Assembly (NCBI GenBank): GCA_030745875.1
Contig: JASLNT010000056.1
Coordinates: 1-58,653, forward strand
Reading direction: 5' to 3'
DNA: 58,653 nt
From: Phycisphaerae bacterium
GTDB lineage: Bacteria > Planctomycetota > Phycisphaerae > SM23-33
Shown: positions 9,577 through 17,935 of the stretch, piece by piece
Numbering within the stretch: position 1 is the stretch's first letter
How the letters are laid out: every line of letters begins with the position of its first letter
Notes under the pieces: model-generated
Told to the model about the DNA's origin: nothing
Databases searched by the model: none
Seen by the model: the letters and a program-made list of their open reading frames with translations, nothing else
Made by a program: the position numbers and the translations under genes

Positions 9577-10869
9577 ATGAAGGACCGGCCGAACATTCTG
9601 TTTATTCACGTCGATCAGATGCACCACAGAGCGATCTCGGCGTACGGTAATCGGCACGTCAAGACGCCTGCGATAGACCGGATCGTAAAAGACGGGTGTT
9701 CGCTGATGACCGCCTACACCGCCATGCCGCAGTGCTGCCCGGCCCGTGCGAGCTGGTACACCGGGCGCATGTCCAGCGAGACCGGAGTCCCCGTTAACGG
9801 CTGCGGACTCCTGGCGGATCTTCCGGATTTGGGGCAGTGGCTTGGTAAGCGGGGCGGGTATGAATGCGTCTATGCCGGCAAGTGGCACATTAACGGGCGA
9901 TCTGTGGCCAGGAGCTTCCGCCAGATATACGGATCGGGCAAGGGCGAGTTCGGCGACGGGGCCATCGCCAGGGCCTGCATGGGTTTCCTTGAAAACTACA
10001 AAGGCGACAAACCGTTCTTCCTCAACGCCGGTTTCATGAACCCGCACGACTGCTGCTACACCGCCGGAGCCACCGGCGGGCAGGGCAAGTTCCGATTCGC
10101 CAAAGAAATCGCCGACAAACTCCCGCCGCTGCCGAAGAACTTTGCGAACAACCAGAAGGTCGCCGCCCGGACTCGCGGCTGGAAGGAGCTGGACTGGCGC
10201 TATTACATTTACAGCTACTATCGCCTGGTCGAGATGGTCGACGCCGAGATCGGGCGTCTGTACGACGCGCTGGCCGGTTCGCGGTTCGCACGGAACACAG
10301 TCGTGATCTTCACCGCCGACCACGGCGACGGACTGGGGTTCCACGGTAAGCTGTCCAAGGGTTATATGGAGGAGGAGGCCTGGCGCGTGCCGCTTGTTAT
10401 CGTCCATCCGGGCAAGATCGAAAAGGGCAAGCGCGACACCGAGCATCTCAGCATTGGCGTAGATATGGCCGCTACGATATGCGACTACGCAAAAGTTCCT
10501 CCGCTTCCGAAGATGACCATCGCCAAGAGCCTGAAACCGATCGTCGAGGGCGATCCTCCGTCCAAATGGCGAGATTACATCGTCGGCGAATCGTTCCTCG
10601 GCGGCGGTCAGATCGGCATTCGCGACAAGAAGCATAAATCGATCCATTACGGCGATGGTCTGGTGAAGGTCTACGACCTGGTTGACGATCCGCTGGAAAT
10701 GAAGGACCTCGCTTCGGGCGCCGCCGGCAAGGCGGTGATAAAGCGTCACAAGGGTTACTTGCGCCAATACGTCGCCAGGCTCGAACTTTGCACGCGTGTC
10801 GACCGGGAGGCTCCCGGGGCCTACAAGACCTACCTCGACTGGTACCGCAAGGTCAAGGAGGAGGCGTGA
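9577..10869 (+). CDS. formylglycine-dependent sulfatase (no signal peptide)
   Basis: 430 residues. The alkaline-phosphatase-superfamily sulfatase fold is shown by NILFIHVDQMH at the N-terminus, the activation motif C53-C-P-A-R57 in which Cys53 is converted to formylglycine, GKWHINGRS, and FTADHGDGLGFHGK for metal binding. It would hydrolyse sulfate esters, probably of sulfated polysaccharides. The protein starts MKDRPNILF with no signal peptide, unlike the second sulfatase of this window. Its stop codon overlaps the start of the next gene (ATGA), so the two are translationally coupled. The formylglycine-generating enzyme is not in the window. Confidence 0.88.
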   Translation: MKDRPNILFIHVDQMHHRAISAYGNRHVKTPAIDRIVKDGCSLMTAYTAMPQCCPARASWYTGRMSSETGVPVNGCGLLADLPDLGQWLGKRGGYECVYAGKWHINGRSVARSFRQIYGSGKGEFGDGAIARACMGFLENYKGDKPFFLNAGFMNPHDCCYTAGATGGQGKFRFAKEIADKLPPLPKNFANNQKVAARTRGWKELDWRYYIYSYYRLVEMVDAEIGRLYDALAGSRFARNTVVIFTADHGDGLGFHGKLSKGYMEEEAWRVPLVIVHPGKIEKGKRDTEHLSIGVDMAATICDYAKVPPLPKMTIAKSLKPIVEGDPPSKWRDYIVGESFLGGGQIGIRDKKHKSIHYGDGLVKVYDLVDDPLEMKDLASGAAGKAVIKRHKGYLRQYVARLELCTRVDREAPGAYKTYLDWYRKVKEEA

Positions 10870-11699
10870 TGATGGACCGCAGAGAATTCATACAACTGTC
10901 GGCGTCCGCTGCAACCCTTGCTTCAAGCGGGCTCCTGCCCCTTCTCGGCGCCGAAAAGAGGCGCCCGGGCGGACGGCGCCGCAATAGGCTCGCCCCGGTC
11001 TCCGGGCCGCGCAACATCTTCACCGAACCGGCCGCGATCGAACCGATCACGGGCTACCTGCCCCGGTTCATCCCGGCTGGCGACGGGTCGATGAAGGGCC
11101 CGTTCGCCGCAACCTATAGTCTGATCCAGATGCAGGGCTCGCAGGCGAAGTCCCGCAACAGGGTTTCCGGTTCGCTGAAGGTCTCGTTCGCCGATGCGAT
11201 TTGCACATCGTCAGAGATCCGCACCGCCAGGCCCGCCAATACAGTCAGAAACAGGGTCCGCTGCGCCGGCGACCTGAATCTTGTCAAGAGATGGACGCTC
11301 AAGTCGTCGGTTACGGGGGCTCCGGACCTGGGGTTCACTGAAATCGGATCCTGGGACGGTAAGCAGATGATCGTAAAGTCGAATTCCTGGACACAGACTC
11401 GCGCTGTGTCGAACCGGCTCATAGCCCAGTGGGCGTTGCCGGGCCTGCTGGCCGCCGGTAAGTTCAGGGACAAGCCTTTGCAGTTCGACATGCTTGACAA
11501 CTCCACGTTGCGCCCGGACCAGACCCTGAGCTACAGCGGCCGGGTTGAAGTCCCGACCGCCAAAGGCAAGATCAAGCTGGACTGCTACGCCCAGACCGGA
11601 AGGGGGATCCTGCCGATTCACTATCTGGTCGACACCGCCGGTCGCGTGCAGCTAATCACCCACGAGACTGTAAACTGGGCTCTGACAAAGCTGAGCTGA
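10869..11699 (+). CDS. Tat-signal protein of unknown function coupled to the sulfatase
   Basis: 276 residues from the ATG at 10869, which overlaps the sulfatase stop; AGGAGG stands at 10857-10862. A second ATG at 10872 is equally possible. The start DRREFIQLSASAATLASSG is a twin-arginine signal peptide. A basic, Arg/Gly-rich linker follows (about residues 35-45), then a beta-rich domain of roughly 220 residues. I do not recognise the family. It contains several Arg/Lys-rich strands and ends ETVNWALTKLS. Coupling to the sulfatase suggests a role in the same polysaccharide pathway, for example as a binding or accessory protein; this is inference only. Confidence 0.7.
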   Translation: MMDRREFIQLSASAATLASSGLLPLLGAEKRRPGGRRRNRLAPVSGPRNIFTEPAAIEPITGYLPRFIPAGDGSMKGPFAATYSLIQMQGSQAKSRNRVSGSLKVSFADAICTSSEIRTARPANTVRNRVRCAGDLNLVKRWTLKSSVTGAPDLGFTEIGSWDGKQMIVKSNSWTQTRAVSNRLIAQWALPGLLAAGKFRDKPLQFDMLDNSTLRPDQTLSYSGRVEVPTAKGKIKLDCYAQTGRGILPIHYLVDTAGRVQLITHETVNWALTKLS

Positions 11700-11823
11700 G
11701 CTGAGCGCCAGATCCTTCCATTCGTCGTTGTCAACGGCCCGCGGGGGGCATACAATGACATGCAGTTGGATTCACACGTCAGCGGATACAGAAAGGTCCC
11801 GGATACTATCGAGAGCGTTAGAC

Positions 11824-12840
11824 ATGTCACAGAAAATGAGAATCCCGTTAGCTGTCGCCCTTTGCCTGTTTCTGACCTCTTGCACCATGCCGCATATCCC
11901 CAAGGCGACGATGAAGCCGATAGAGAAACCCAGGAAGTCCTTCAAGTACTCCGTGCAAGGTCCCTGGAACATAGGAGACCCCGTCCACGAGACTCTGACT
12001 CTGCTGTCGATACGGATCGCGATCGAGCAACACAAGAGCACGGGCAATCTCTTTGCGGGCGTTGCCTTGAGCAAACTGCCGACCTGGGATTCCAAGACCG
12101 CCCACGCCATGACCGCCAGCGGCGCGGACAAATCCCTGCACCAGTTTCTCCGAGGCGTCATCTGGCCCGATGATCCCGAAGGCCTGTTCTTCAACAACAG
12201 GAAAGATGTGTACAACTTTTCCACCGGCTTTACGTGGCATGCGGCCTTCAAGAAAGACCCTTCGAATCCCAAGAACATCACGGCGAGAACTCACTTCGGG
12301 GACCTGCAGTACTTTCATTCGATGTCGCCTGGCGTTTCCCTGTCCCGACGGGAGGTCCGGAAGAAAATGCTCCAATGGGCTGGATTTCTGCTCGATGTTT
12401 CCGCCGGCAGGACCAAGCCGAGTGAGTCTCTAAGCGAGATTGCTTCGGTCGCGGAGCTTTTCCCAAATCGATCGACCGTCAGCGACCTCTTTGTGGCGGA
12501 TCCTTTGTCGGCTGACATCGATGTCCGTCATCGCGCCGTCGGGGCGTTGCTCCATATGGTTCAGGATTCCTATTCTCAGGGTCACGCCAAGCGCTCGGTC
12601 CAGGGAGGGATTGTCTCTTTCCACTGCTACAGCGACCCCGACCACGACCGCAGCGAGCACGCGCTCCACGACAAATGGGGCCCTGGCGCCACCTTGACAG
12701 AACGCATCCGGAACACTCCCGGCGCCTCAACGGCCGTCCGGAAGTCCTCGGCGCTGCTGGTTTTGATCAACGGCGGCAAGTCGAAAGCGGAAATCATGCG
12801 GTTCCTCGAGACAGAAGTGCTCAACCTCGCTTCTGAATAA
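11824..12840 (+). CDS. zinc-dependent phospholipase C/P1 nuclease-like lipoprotein
   Basis: 338 residues from the ATG at 11824, chosen because it gives a clean lipoprotein signal (RIPLAVALCLFLTSC, lipobox LTSC). The mature protein carries spaced ligands typical of the phospholipase C/S1-P1 nuclease fold: His55 in GDPVHETLT and the late motif H244-M-V-Q-D248-S-Y-S-Q-G-H254. WPDDPEG and several other His residues lie between them. Members of that fold use three zinc ions to cleave phosphodiesters. The spacing fits but the overall similarity is distant, so the enzyme type is tentative. It would be anchored in the outer or inner membrane. It has no obvious operon partner. Confidence 0.6.
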   Translation: MSQKMRIPLAVALCLFLTSCTMPHIPKATMKPIEKPRKSFKYSVQGPWNIGDPVHETLTLLSIRIAIEQHKSTGNLFAGVALSKLPTWDSKTAHAMTASGADKSLHQFLRGVIWPDDPEGLFFNNRKDVYNFSTGFTWHAAFKKDPSNPKNITARTHFGDLQYFHSMSPGVSLSRREVRKKMLQWAGFLLDVSAGRTKPSESLSEIASVAELFPNRSTVSDLFVADPLSADIDVRHRAVGALLHMVQDSYSQGHAKRSVQGGIVSFHCYSDPDHDRSEHALHDKWGPGATLTERIRNTPGASTAVRKSSALLVLINGGKSKAEIMRFLETEVLNLASE

Positions 12841-12967
12841 TCGTCCTGCGGCGTCGGATTGGCGGTCAATCAGGGGGCGTTGGGTCAGCCCATCCTTACG
12901 CGAGATAGTAGGGTTGCAGGCGCCAATACTCACGGACCTGCGATTGGTTCGGTTGCGGCCTGTGGGC

Positions 12968-14353
12968 TCAGAGCCCCTTGACTCGCCATTCTTTGCGGCA
13001 GGCCTGGCGGATGTAGCGCTCGGCTCCGCTTAGGTTGGTCACCTTCATGTTGGGCGCATCCCAGTTGAGCGTCTTGTCGGGGAACTGCAGCGACACGGTT
13101 CCGAGAAGGACCATTTCGCTCAAGGGTCCGGCGTAGTCGAACGAGGCCTGGGTCTTGCCCCCGTTCTTGCCGAGTATCGCGTCGATGAATTGGCGGTAGT
13201 GGTTCTGCGGTTTGGGCTTGGGTCTGGCGACGCCCTTGAGTTTCTCGCTTGGATACAGAATCGGACCCGAACCGTGGGGCATGAGCATTACGCCGTCTTC
13301 GCCGATCAGCAGCGCGCCCTGGGCGGGGTATTTGCGCCCCTCGAGCAGATTCTTCTGAAACTCGGCGGGAGGATACTTGTAACCGTCGGACCAAGTGATA
13401 TCGATGGTCTTACCGGCCGTCAGATCCGCCCCGGCGTAGGTGTATTTCACGATCTGCCAGATCGGGAAGGTCTCTGCTCGTCTGGCCGGGTCGTTGCGCC
13501 ACTTCGGCTCGACCTGGGCCTTGACGGCGATCGGCATGCCCAGTCGAAGTGCGCGGTACGGCATGTCCATGATGTGGCAGCCCATGTCGCCGAGCCAGCC
13601 GCATCCGAAGTCCAGCCAGCCGCGCCACCAGGTCGGGTGGTAGACGCCGCGAACATACGGCCGCACGGGCGCCGTGCCGCACCACGCGTCCCAGTCCAGT
13701 TCGGCCGGCACGGGATCGGTCTTCTCGGGGCGCGGCCCGACGGGTCGGTATTTCCCGGAGCTCTTATTCGACCAGAGGAAGACTTCCTTGACCTTTCCGA
13801 TGGCGCCCTTGCGGAGCATTTCCACCGACATCCTGGCTCCGACAGAGGAACTAAGTTGGATGCCCATTTGCGTTACGACGCCGGCGCGTCTAGCCGCCTC
13901 GGCGATCCGGCGGGCCTGGAAAACGTCGTGGGTCAGCGGTTTCTGACAGTAGACGTGCTTTCCCATTCCCAGCGCCGTCATGGTGATCGGCGCATGCATG
14001 TGGTCCGGTGTGGTTACGTTGATCGAGTCGACCTTGTCGCCTTCCTTGGCCAGCAGTTGACGCCAGTCCTGGTATTTCCGTGCGTTCGGGAACTTTTTGG
14101 CCGCGGCGGCCATACGGCGGGTGTCGACGTCGCAGATGGCGACGATTTCGGCGCTTGGATGCGAGGCGAACTGGTTGACATCGCCCCAACCCATACCGCC
14201 GACTCCGATAGCAGCGTGCTGAACTTTTGAATTCGGTTTCGCAGCGCGGCTGATCCGGGCCAGCGGAAACGTCATGACTCCCGCAGCGGCGGTGCTTTTC
14301 AGGAGTGTGCGTCGCGTCGTCTTCGGGCCGCCTGATGCGGGAGTATTGCTCAT
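12968..14353 (-). CDS. Tat-exported Gfo/Idh/MocA family oxidoreductase
   Basis: 461 residues from the ATG at 14353, which has GAGGA at good spacing; an ATG two codons upstream (14359) is too close to it. KTTRRTLLKSTAAAG is a twin-arginine signal. The Rossmann NAD(P) domain follows with AAIGVGGMGWGDV, then the family EKP-like loop, here CQKPLTHD, and a C-terminal alpha/beta domain with HIMDMPYRAL. These enzymes oxidise or rearrange sugars and are heavily expanded in Planctomycetota, where the Tat-exported subgroup acts in the periplasm. A 146-bp repeat (element A1) lies directly upstream of the start codon and probably contains its 5' leader. Confidence 0.9.
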   Translation of the reverse strand: MSNTPASGGPKTTRRTLLKSTAAAGVMTFPLARISRAAKPNSKVQHAAIGVGGMGWGDVNQFASHPSAEIVAICDVDTRRMAAAAKKFPNARKYQDWRQLLAKEGDKVDSINVTTPDHMHAPITMTALGMGKHVYCQKPLTHDVFQARRIAEAARRAGVVTQMGIQLSSSVGARMSVEMLRKGAIGKVKEVFLWSNKSSGKYRPVGPRPEKTDPVPAELDWDAWCGTAPVRPYVRGVYHPTWWRGWLDFGCGWLGDMGCHIMDMPYRALRLGMPIAVKAQVEPKWRNDPARRAETFPIWQIVKYTYAGADLTAGKTIDITWSDGYKYPPAEFQKNLLEGRKYPAQGALLIGEDGVMLMPHGSGPILYPSEKLKGVARPKPKPQNHYRQFIDAILGKNGGKTQASFDYAGPLSEMVLLGTVSLQFPDKTLNWDAPNMKVTNLSGAERYIRQACRKEWRVKGL

Positions 14354-14383
14354 GATCATGTTCCTCGCCGATAGTGTCTTAAA

Positions 14384-14529
14384 CTGGGATTTCTCAGAGC
14401 TGCCTGCCGACAGGCAGATAGCATTGCGCCCGCAACCATCGCAGGGCTTTCACAGTGATTGTATCCAATGCAGTGCGCTGAGCAAGCTGAATGTGGCCTC
14501 TGGGCATCGGACCATAGGCGTTGAACCGC
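14384..14529 (-). repeat. element A, copy 1, upstream of the oxidoreductase gene
   Basis: This 146-bp stretch is repeated in the same orientation at 19244-19389, with about 18 mismatches by hand alignment. Read on the minus strand it ends 30 nt before the oxidoreductase start codon. Near that end it holds a hairpin, CTGCCTG (14400-14406) and CAGGCAG (14411-14417) around a four-base loop. It may be a shared promoter/leader or a dispersed mobile repeat. Confidence 0.8.
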
Positions 14530-14604
14530 GCCACCGGTGAGGTCGGAGGTCGAAAACAGGCTCTTTTCTGTAGCCACGACGTACTTTCCCCGTTGGTATC
14601 GCTT

Positions 14605-14690
14605 GTCTGCACCGTCGTCTGCCCCCCCCCGCAGTGTACGGTATGGAAACCCCATCCGAGACGCATTTTGGCGGGCTTTTCAGGCGGCAT
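14605..14690. repeat. element B, copy 1, with a poly-C tract
   Basis: 86 bp, repeated directly at 17679-17767. It contains nine consecutive C (14622-14630) followed by a nearly invariant 60-bp stretch that ends GGCGGGCTTTTCAGGCGGCAT. No gene is seen in it. The rest of the 14360-14967 gap holds elements A1 and C1 and otherwise nothing I recognise. Confidence 0.8.
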
Positions 14691-14863
14691 GACTTAGTTC
14701 CCCCCTTGTCCGAGGCCAGAGCGGGTGCTATATTGCCCGCAATCGGCTTGGGGACGGTTTCCGGGCTCCAACGAACGTGCGAAACGGACCAAACGGATGC
14801 GCCAGGTGATGAACAGGGCTGAAGCGAGGCGCCAAGCGAGTGACGCGCCCTCCCCCTCTCCCC

Positions 14864-14924
14864 AAACCCCTCACCCCCGGGCCACCGACGCACGGTCACG
14901 CGGAAACAAATTTCCGATCAGTAA
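14864..14924. repeat. element C, left copy flanking the GH95-like gene
   Basis: 61 bp with only two mismatches to 17354-17414, in direct orientation. It begins AAACCCCTCACCCCCGGGCC and ends near TTTCCGATCAGTAA. It lies 43 bp upstream of the GTG start of the GH95-like gene. Confidence 0.85.
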
Positions 14925-14967
14925 GGCTCGCGATGGTCGTGGTCAGGAATCCATATGGGAAATACCA

Positions 14968-17346
14968 GTGAAAAGTAAAACTGTAACAACGTTGCTGTGT
15001 GTATTGGCTGGACTGCTCTTGTCTTCGTGCGGATTGCGGGGCCCGGCCGGCGACGGACAGATGATGACTGAGTCGCAGCGCCAGCAGCGTGCGGTAGTCA
15101 AGTCGAAGCAGATCGTCTCGAAATACAGCGGAGTGTTTGACAGCCCCCCGCGACGCGTTCCCTCGTTCAAGTTCGTTGACGGTCCCATTACGGGCAATGG
15201 GGATATCGGACTAACGCTCAGCGGACCGCCCGAAGCCCAGCGATACTGGATCTCGAAGAACGACTTCTGGAAATCCGGGCCGGATGTCAAACAGTGCGGG
15301 CCGAGCCTGATCGGGGGGATCGACGTTCGTATCGAGGAGTTGAAGGGCGCGACCTATCACGTCGAACAGGTGCTCTACGAGCCGGTGGTCTCGTCTAAGT
15401 TCACCCGCTTGGGCAATACCGTAACGATAGATGCATGGGTGGCGGCGACGGGCAATACGATCGTTCTCACGCTCCGCGCGGCCGGCAAGCCTGTAACCGT
15501 TGACCTGGACCTGTGGGTCAAGGAGGGATATGGTTCCGAGACGTCAGAAGGGAAAGCCCAGGGCGTTCTGTGGGCAAGGCGCAAGTTCAACACCGGTGAC
15601 CTGCTCTATCCCACCGAGGCTACTGTCGCGATGCGATGCCTGGACGCGAAGGGCGATTCGGTCACTCTCACGCCAGACAGGCCGGTGACTGTGGTCGTTT
15701 CGGTAATGACCAACCACGAGTCTGACGCCTACCACGCGATCGTCCTGAAGAAGACGGCCCGGATCGATCGTGACCAAGTCGACAGGCTAAAGGGGCGACA
15801 TGTCAAATGGTGGCAAACGTTCTGGGCGAAGTCCTTTGTCGAGATCGAGGACAAGCTGGTCGAGAAATTCTATTACGCCTCTCATTACATCATGGCCTGC
15901 TGCAGCAGGAATTCAAAGTTCGCGCCGGGTCTGTACGGCAACTGGATTACGCTCGACAGGACCGCATGGGCAGGCGATATCCATCTGAACTACAATTACG
16001 AAGCAGCCTATTGGGGGCTCTACTCGTCCAACAGGCTGGAAATTGTCGAGCCCTACGACGCTCCGCTGCTCGACTATCTTTCGGTATCCAGGACAAACGC
16101 CCAAAAGCACCTGGGCAAGAAGGGAGCCTATATGCCTGTGGGAATAGGACCCAAGGGGCATAGCTCGAACTTCTTCGATAGTAAGATGATGGACGAGATC
16201 TACGGAAAGAAGCATGGCGCCGATTCCTACGAATCCCTGACCGGCCAGCCCATGTTCCTAGGCCAGAAGAGCAACGCCCTCTTCGCCAGCATGAACATGA
16301 TCTTGAGGCACTACTATACTTACGATGAGAAGTACGCCCGGAAGGTCTATCCGTATCTGTCGGCGGTGGCCGAGTTCTGGGCCGATTATCTCGAGTTCGA
16401 GGACGGCCGATACGTCATCAATGACGACAGTTACGGCGAAGTGGGGCCATGGCGGAAAAAGGGGTGGCAGGAGGGGTATGGCGATCGGAATCCGATCACC
16501 TCAATTGGGTTCCTTCGCGTCTTCTTCAACGCAATGCTGGAGATCAGTGGTGATTTGGGTGTTGATGATGACAAGAGGGCGATATGGAAGCACATTCTGG
16601 CCAATTTGAGTGAACTGCCCGTGCACGTGGACGCCGTCACGGGACGAAAGAGATTCCGTGCGTGCCAGGGCGGCAGCGGGTCAGGGGCGGGTCGGATCGG
16701 CCTGGATCGAATCATGCTTCACGCTCTAGTGTTCCCGGCGCCCAATATCGGCCTGGGGTCCGACGCGGGGCTTCTCAAGATGATCCGGGATGATATGAGC
16801 GAGTGGGGCGACGGGAAATGGCTGAACAGCGGAAACGGGTTCCAGACGTTGTTTATCTGCGCAGCCCGGGTGGGTTACGATCCGAAGTTCCTGCTCGCCA
16901 AGGCGCGGGCGAAGGTCGAGAAGTCTGCATATCGCAATCTCGTGATCCACGCTGATGGCGGGGGAATTGAGACATGCAGCGGCGTGCCCGGAATGATCAA
17001 CGAGATGATGCTCCAGAGCCACAACAGCGTGGTGCGGGTGTTTCCCGCATTCCCTTCCGACCAGAAAGCCGCGTTCTACCGACTCCGAACGTTCGGGGCG
17101 TTCCTCGTGTCCAGCGCCATCGACGGCGGGGACATTGGGTATGTTCTGCTTGAAAGCGAGAAGGGCAAGACATGTCGTCTGGCAAACCCCTGGCCTGGAA
17201 GCGAAGTGGCTGTCAGGCGAGCGGGCGGTAAAGTGGAGACCGCGTCGGGCGCGGAGATCACCATCAAGACTCGCGCGGGCGAGCGGGTGAGGCTCGCCCC
17301 CCGGAACGTTGCGGTCAAGGGCCCAGCGTGGCTCGATATGGACTAG
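14968..17346 (+). CDS. GH95-like six-hairpin glycosidase lipoprotein
   Basis: 792 residues from the GTG at 14968, chosen because it directly precedes a lipoprotein signal (SKTVTTLLCVLAGLLLSSC) and has GGGA at 14957-14960; the frame is open further upstream through repeat DNA. The N-terminal part is a beta-sandwich with FKFVDGPITGNGDIG. The centre is a helical barrel with PGLYGNWI and HLNYNYEAAYWGLYSSN, which matches the conserved core of clan GH-L/GH95 fucosidase-type enzymes. The C-terminal region is a beta domain. Likely role: cell-surface cleavage of a deoxysugar or related glycan; exact specificity is unknown. The gene stands alone between two copies of the 61-bp C repeat. Confidence 0.72.
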   Translation: MKSKTVTTLLCVLAGLLLSSCGLRGPAGDGQMMTESQRQQRAVVKSKQIVSKYSGVFDSPPRRVPSFKFVDGPITGNGDIGLTLSGPPEAQRYWISKNDFWKSGPDVKQCGPSLIGGIDVRIEELKGATYHVEQVLYEPVVSSKFTRLGNTVTIDAWVAATGNTIVLTLRAAGKPVTVDLDLWVKEGYGSETSEGKAQGVLWARRKFNTGDLLYPTEATVAMRCLDAKGDSVTLTPDRPVTVVVSVMTNHESDAYHAIVLKKTARIDRDQVDRLKGRHVKWWQTFWAKSFVEIEDKLVEKFYYASHYIMACCSRNSKFAPGLYGNWITLDRTAWAGDIHLNYNYEAAYWGLYSSNRLEIVEPYDAPLLDYLSVSRTNAQKHLGKKGAYMPVGIGPKGHSSNFFDSKMMDEIYGKKHGADSYESLTGQPMFLGQKSNALFASMNMILRHYYTYDEKYARKVYPYLSAVAEFWADYLEFEDGRYVINDDSYGEVGPWRKKGWQEGYGDRNPITSIGFLRVFFNAMLEISGDLGVDDDKRAIWKHILANLSELPVHVDAVTGRKRFRACQGGSGSGAGRIGLDRIMLHALVFPAPNIGLGSDAGLLKMIRDDMSEWGDGKWLNSGNGFQTLFICAARVGYDPKFLLAKARAKVEKSAYRNLVIHADGGGIETCSGVPGMINEMMLQSHNSVVRVFPAFPSDQKAAFYRLRTFGAFLVSSAIDGGDIGYVLLESEKGKTCRLANPWPGSEVAVRRAGGKVETASGAEITIKTRAGERVRLAPRNVAVKGPAWLDMD

Positions 17347-17353
17347 CCCTTGT

Positions 17354-17414
17354 AAACCCCTCACCCCCGGGCCACCGACGCACGGTCACGCGGAATCAAA
17401 TTTCCTATCAGTAA
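17354..17414. repeat. element C, right copy flanking the GH95-like gene
   Basis: Direct repeat of 14864-14924 with two mismatches in 61 bp, starting 8 bp after the stop codon of the GH95-like gene. The following bases up to the B copy at 17679 show no gene. Confidence 0.85.
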
Positions 17415-17678
17415 ACCCCGGAAATTGACTTTTCTGCACCGGATAACGCACCGCCTCTACGGGGTCTATTCTGTAACCCCTAGTCAAATTAGGTGCTTAC
17501 GCCGCTTGGGTCAAGTCCTATGCGGCTCATTGGCCGCAAAACAGACGGACGCGATCCGTCGGTGACGCCGAACGCAGCACCGGCGTCCTTGGATACTCGT
17601 CGCCGACACATTGCTGGTGCAGTACGGGAAACATTCTGGGCCGTATTTCGAAATGTACTCCAGGGAATATGCCTCGGT

Positions 17679-17767
17679 GTCTGTCCCGTCGCCTGCGCCC
17701 CCCCCCCGCAGTGTACATCATGGAAACCCCATCCGAGATGCATTTTGGCGGGCTTTTCAGGCGGCAT
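17679..17767. repeat. element B, copy 2, with a poly-C tract
   Basis: Direct repeat of 14605-14690. The poly-C run is ten bases here instead of nine. The 60-bp core after the run differs at only a few positions. From here to the esterase stop codon at 17936 nothing else is recognised. Confidence 0.8.
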
Positions 17768-17935
17768 AATCGAGGATATGTTACTGAATTGGCAATACTT
17801 CTAACGTTTCGTGTCATCGGAGCCGCTGGTCCGCTCCGCCTTCGGCGGATCTTCGACCCGGCGGATTGCACACGCCGGGAGATGTGGCTTTCATAGTTTC
17901 TTGTCCGACTCTTACGGCTAGTGATATGGTGATAG

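Noticed and set aside
9514..10767. 417-codon minus-strand open frame
   Set aside because: Antisense to the sulfatase, which has complete catalytic motifs; the frame is a GC-rich shadow.
13190..14230. 346-codon plus-strand open frame
   Set aside because: Antisense to the Gfo/Idh/MocA oxidoreductase and without recognisable domains.
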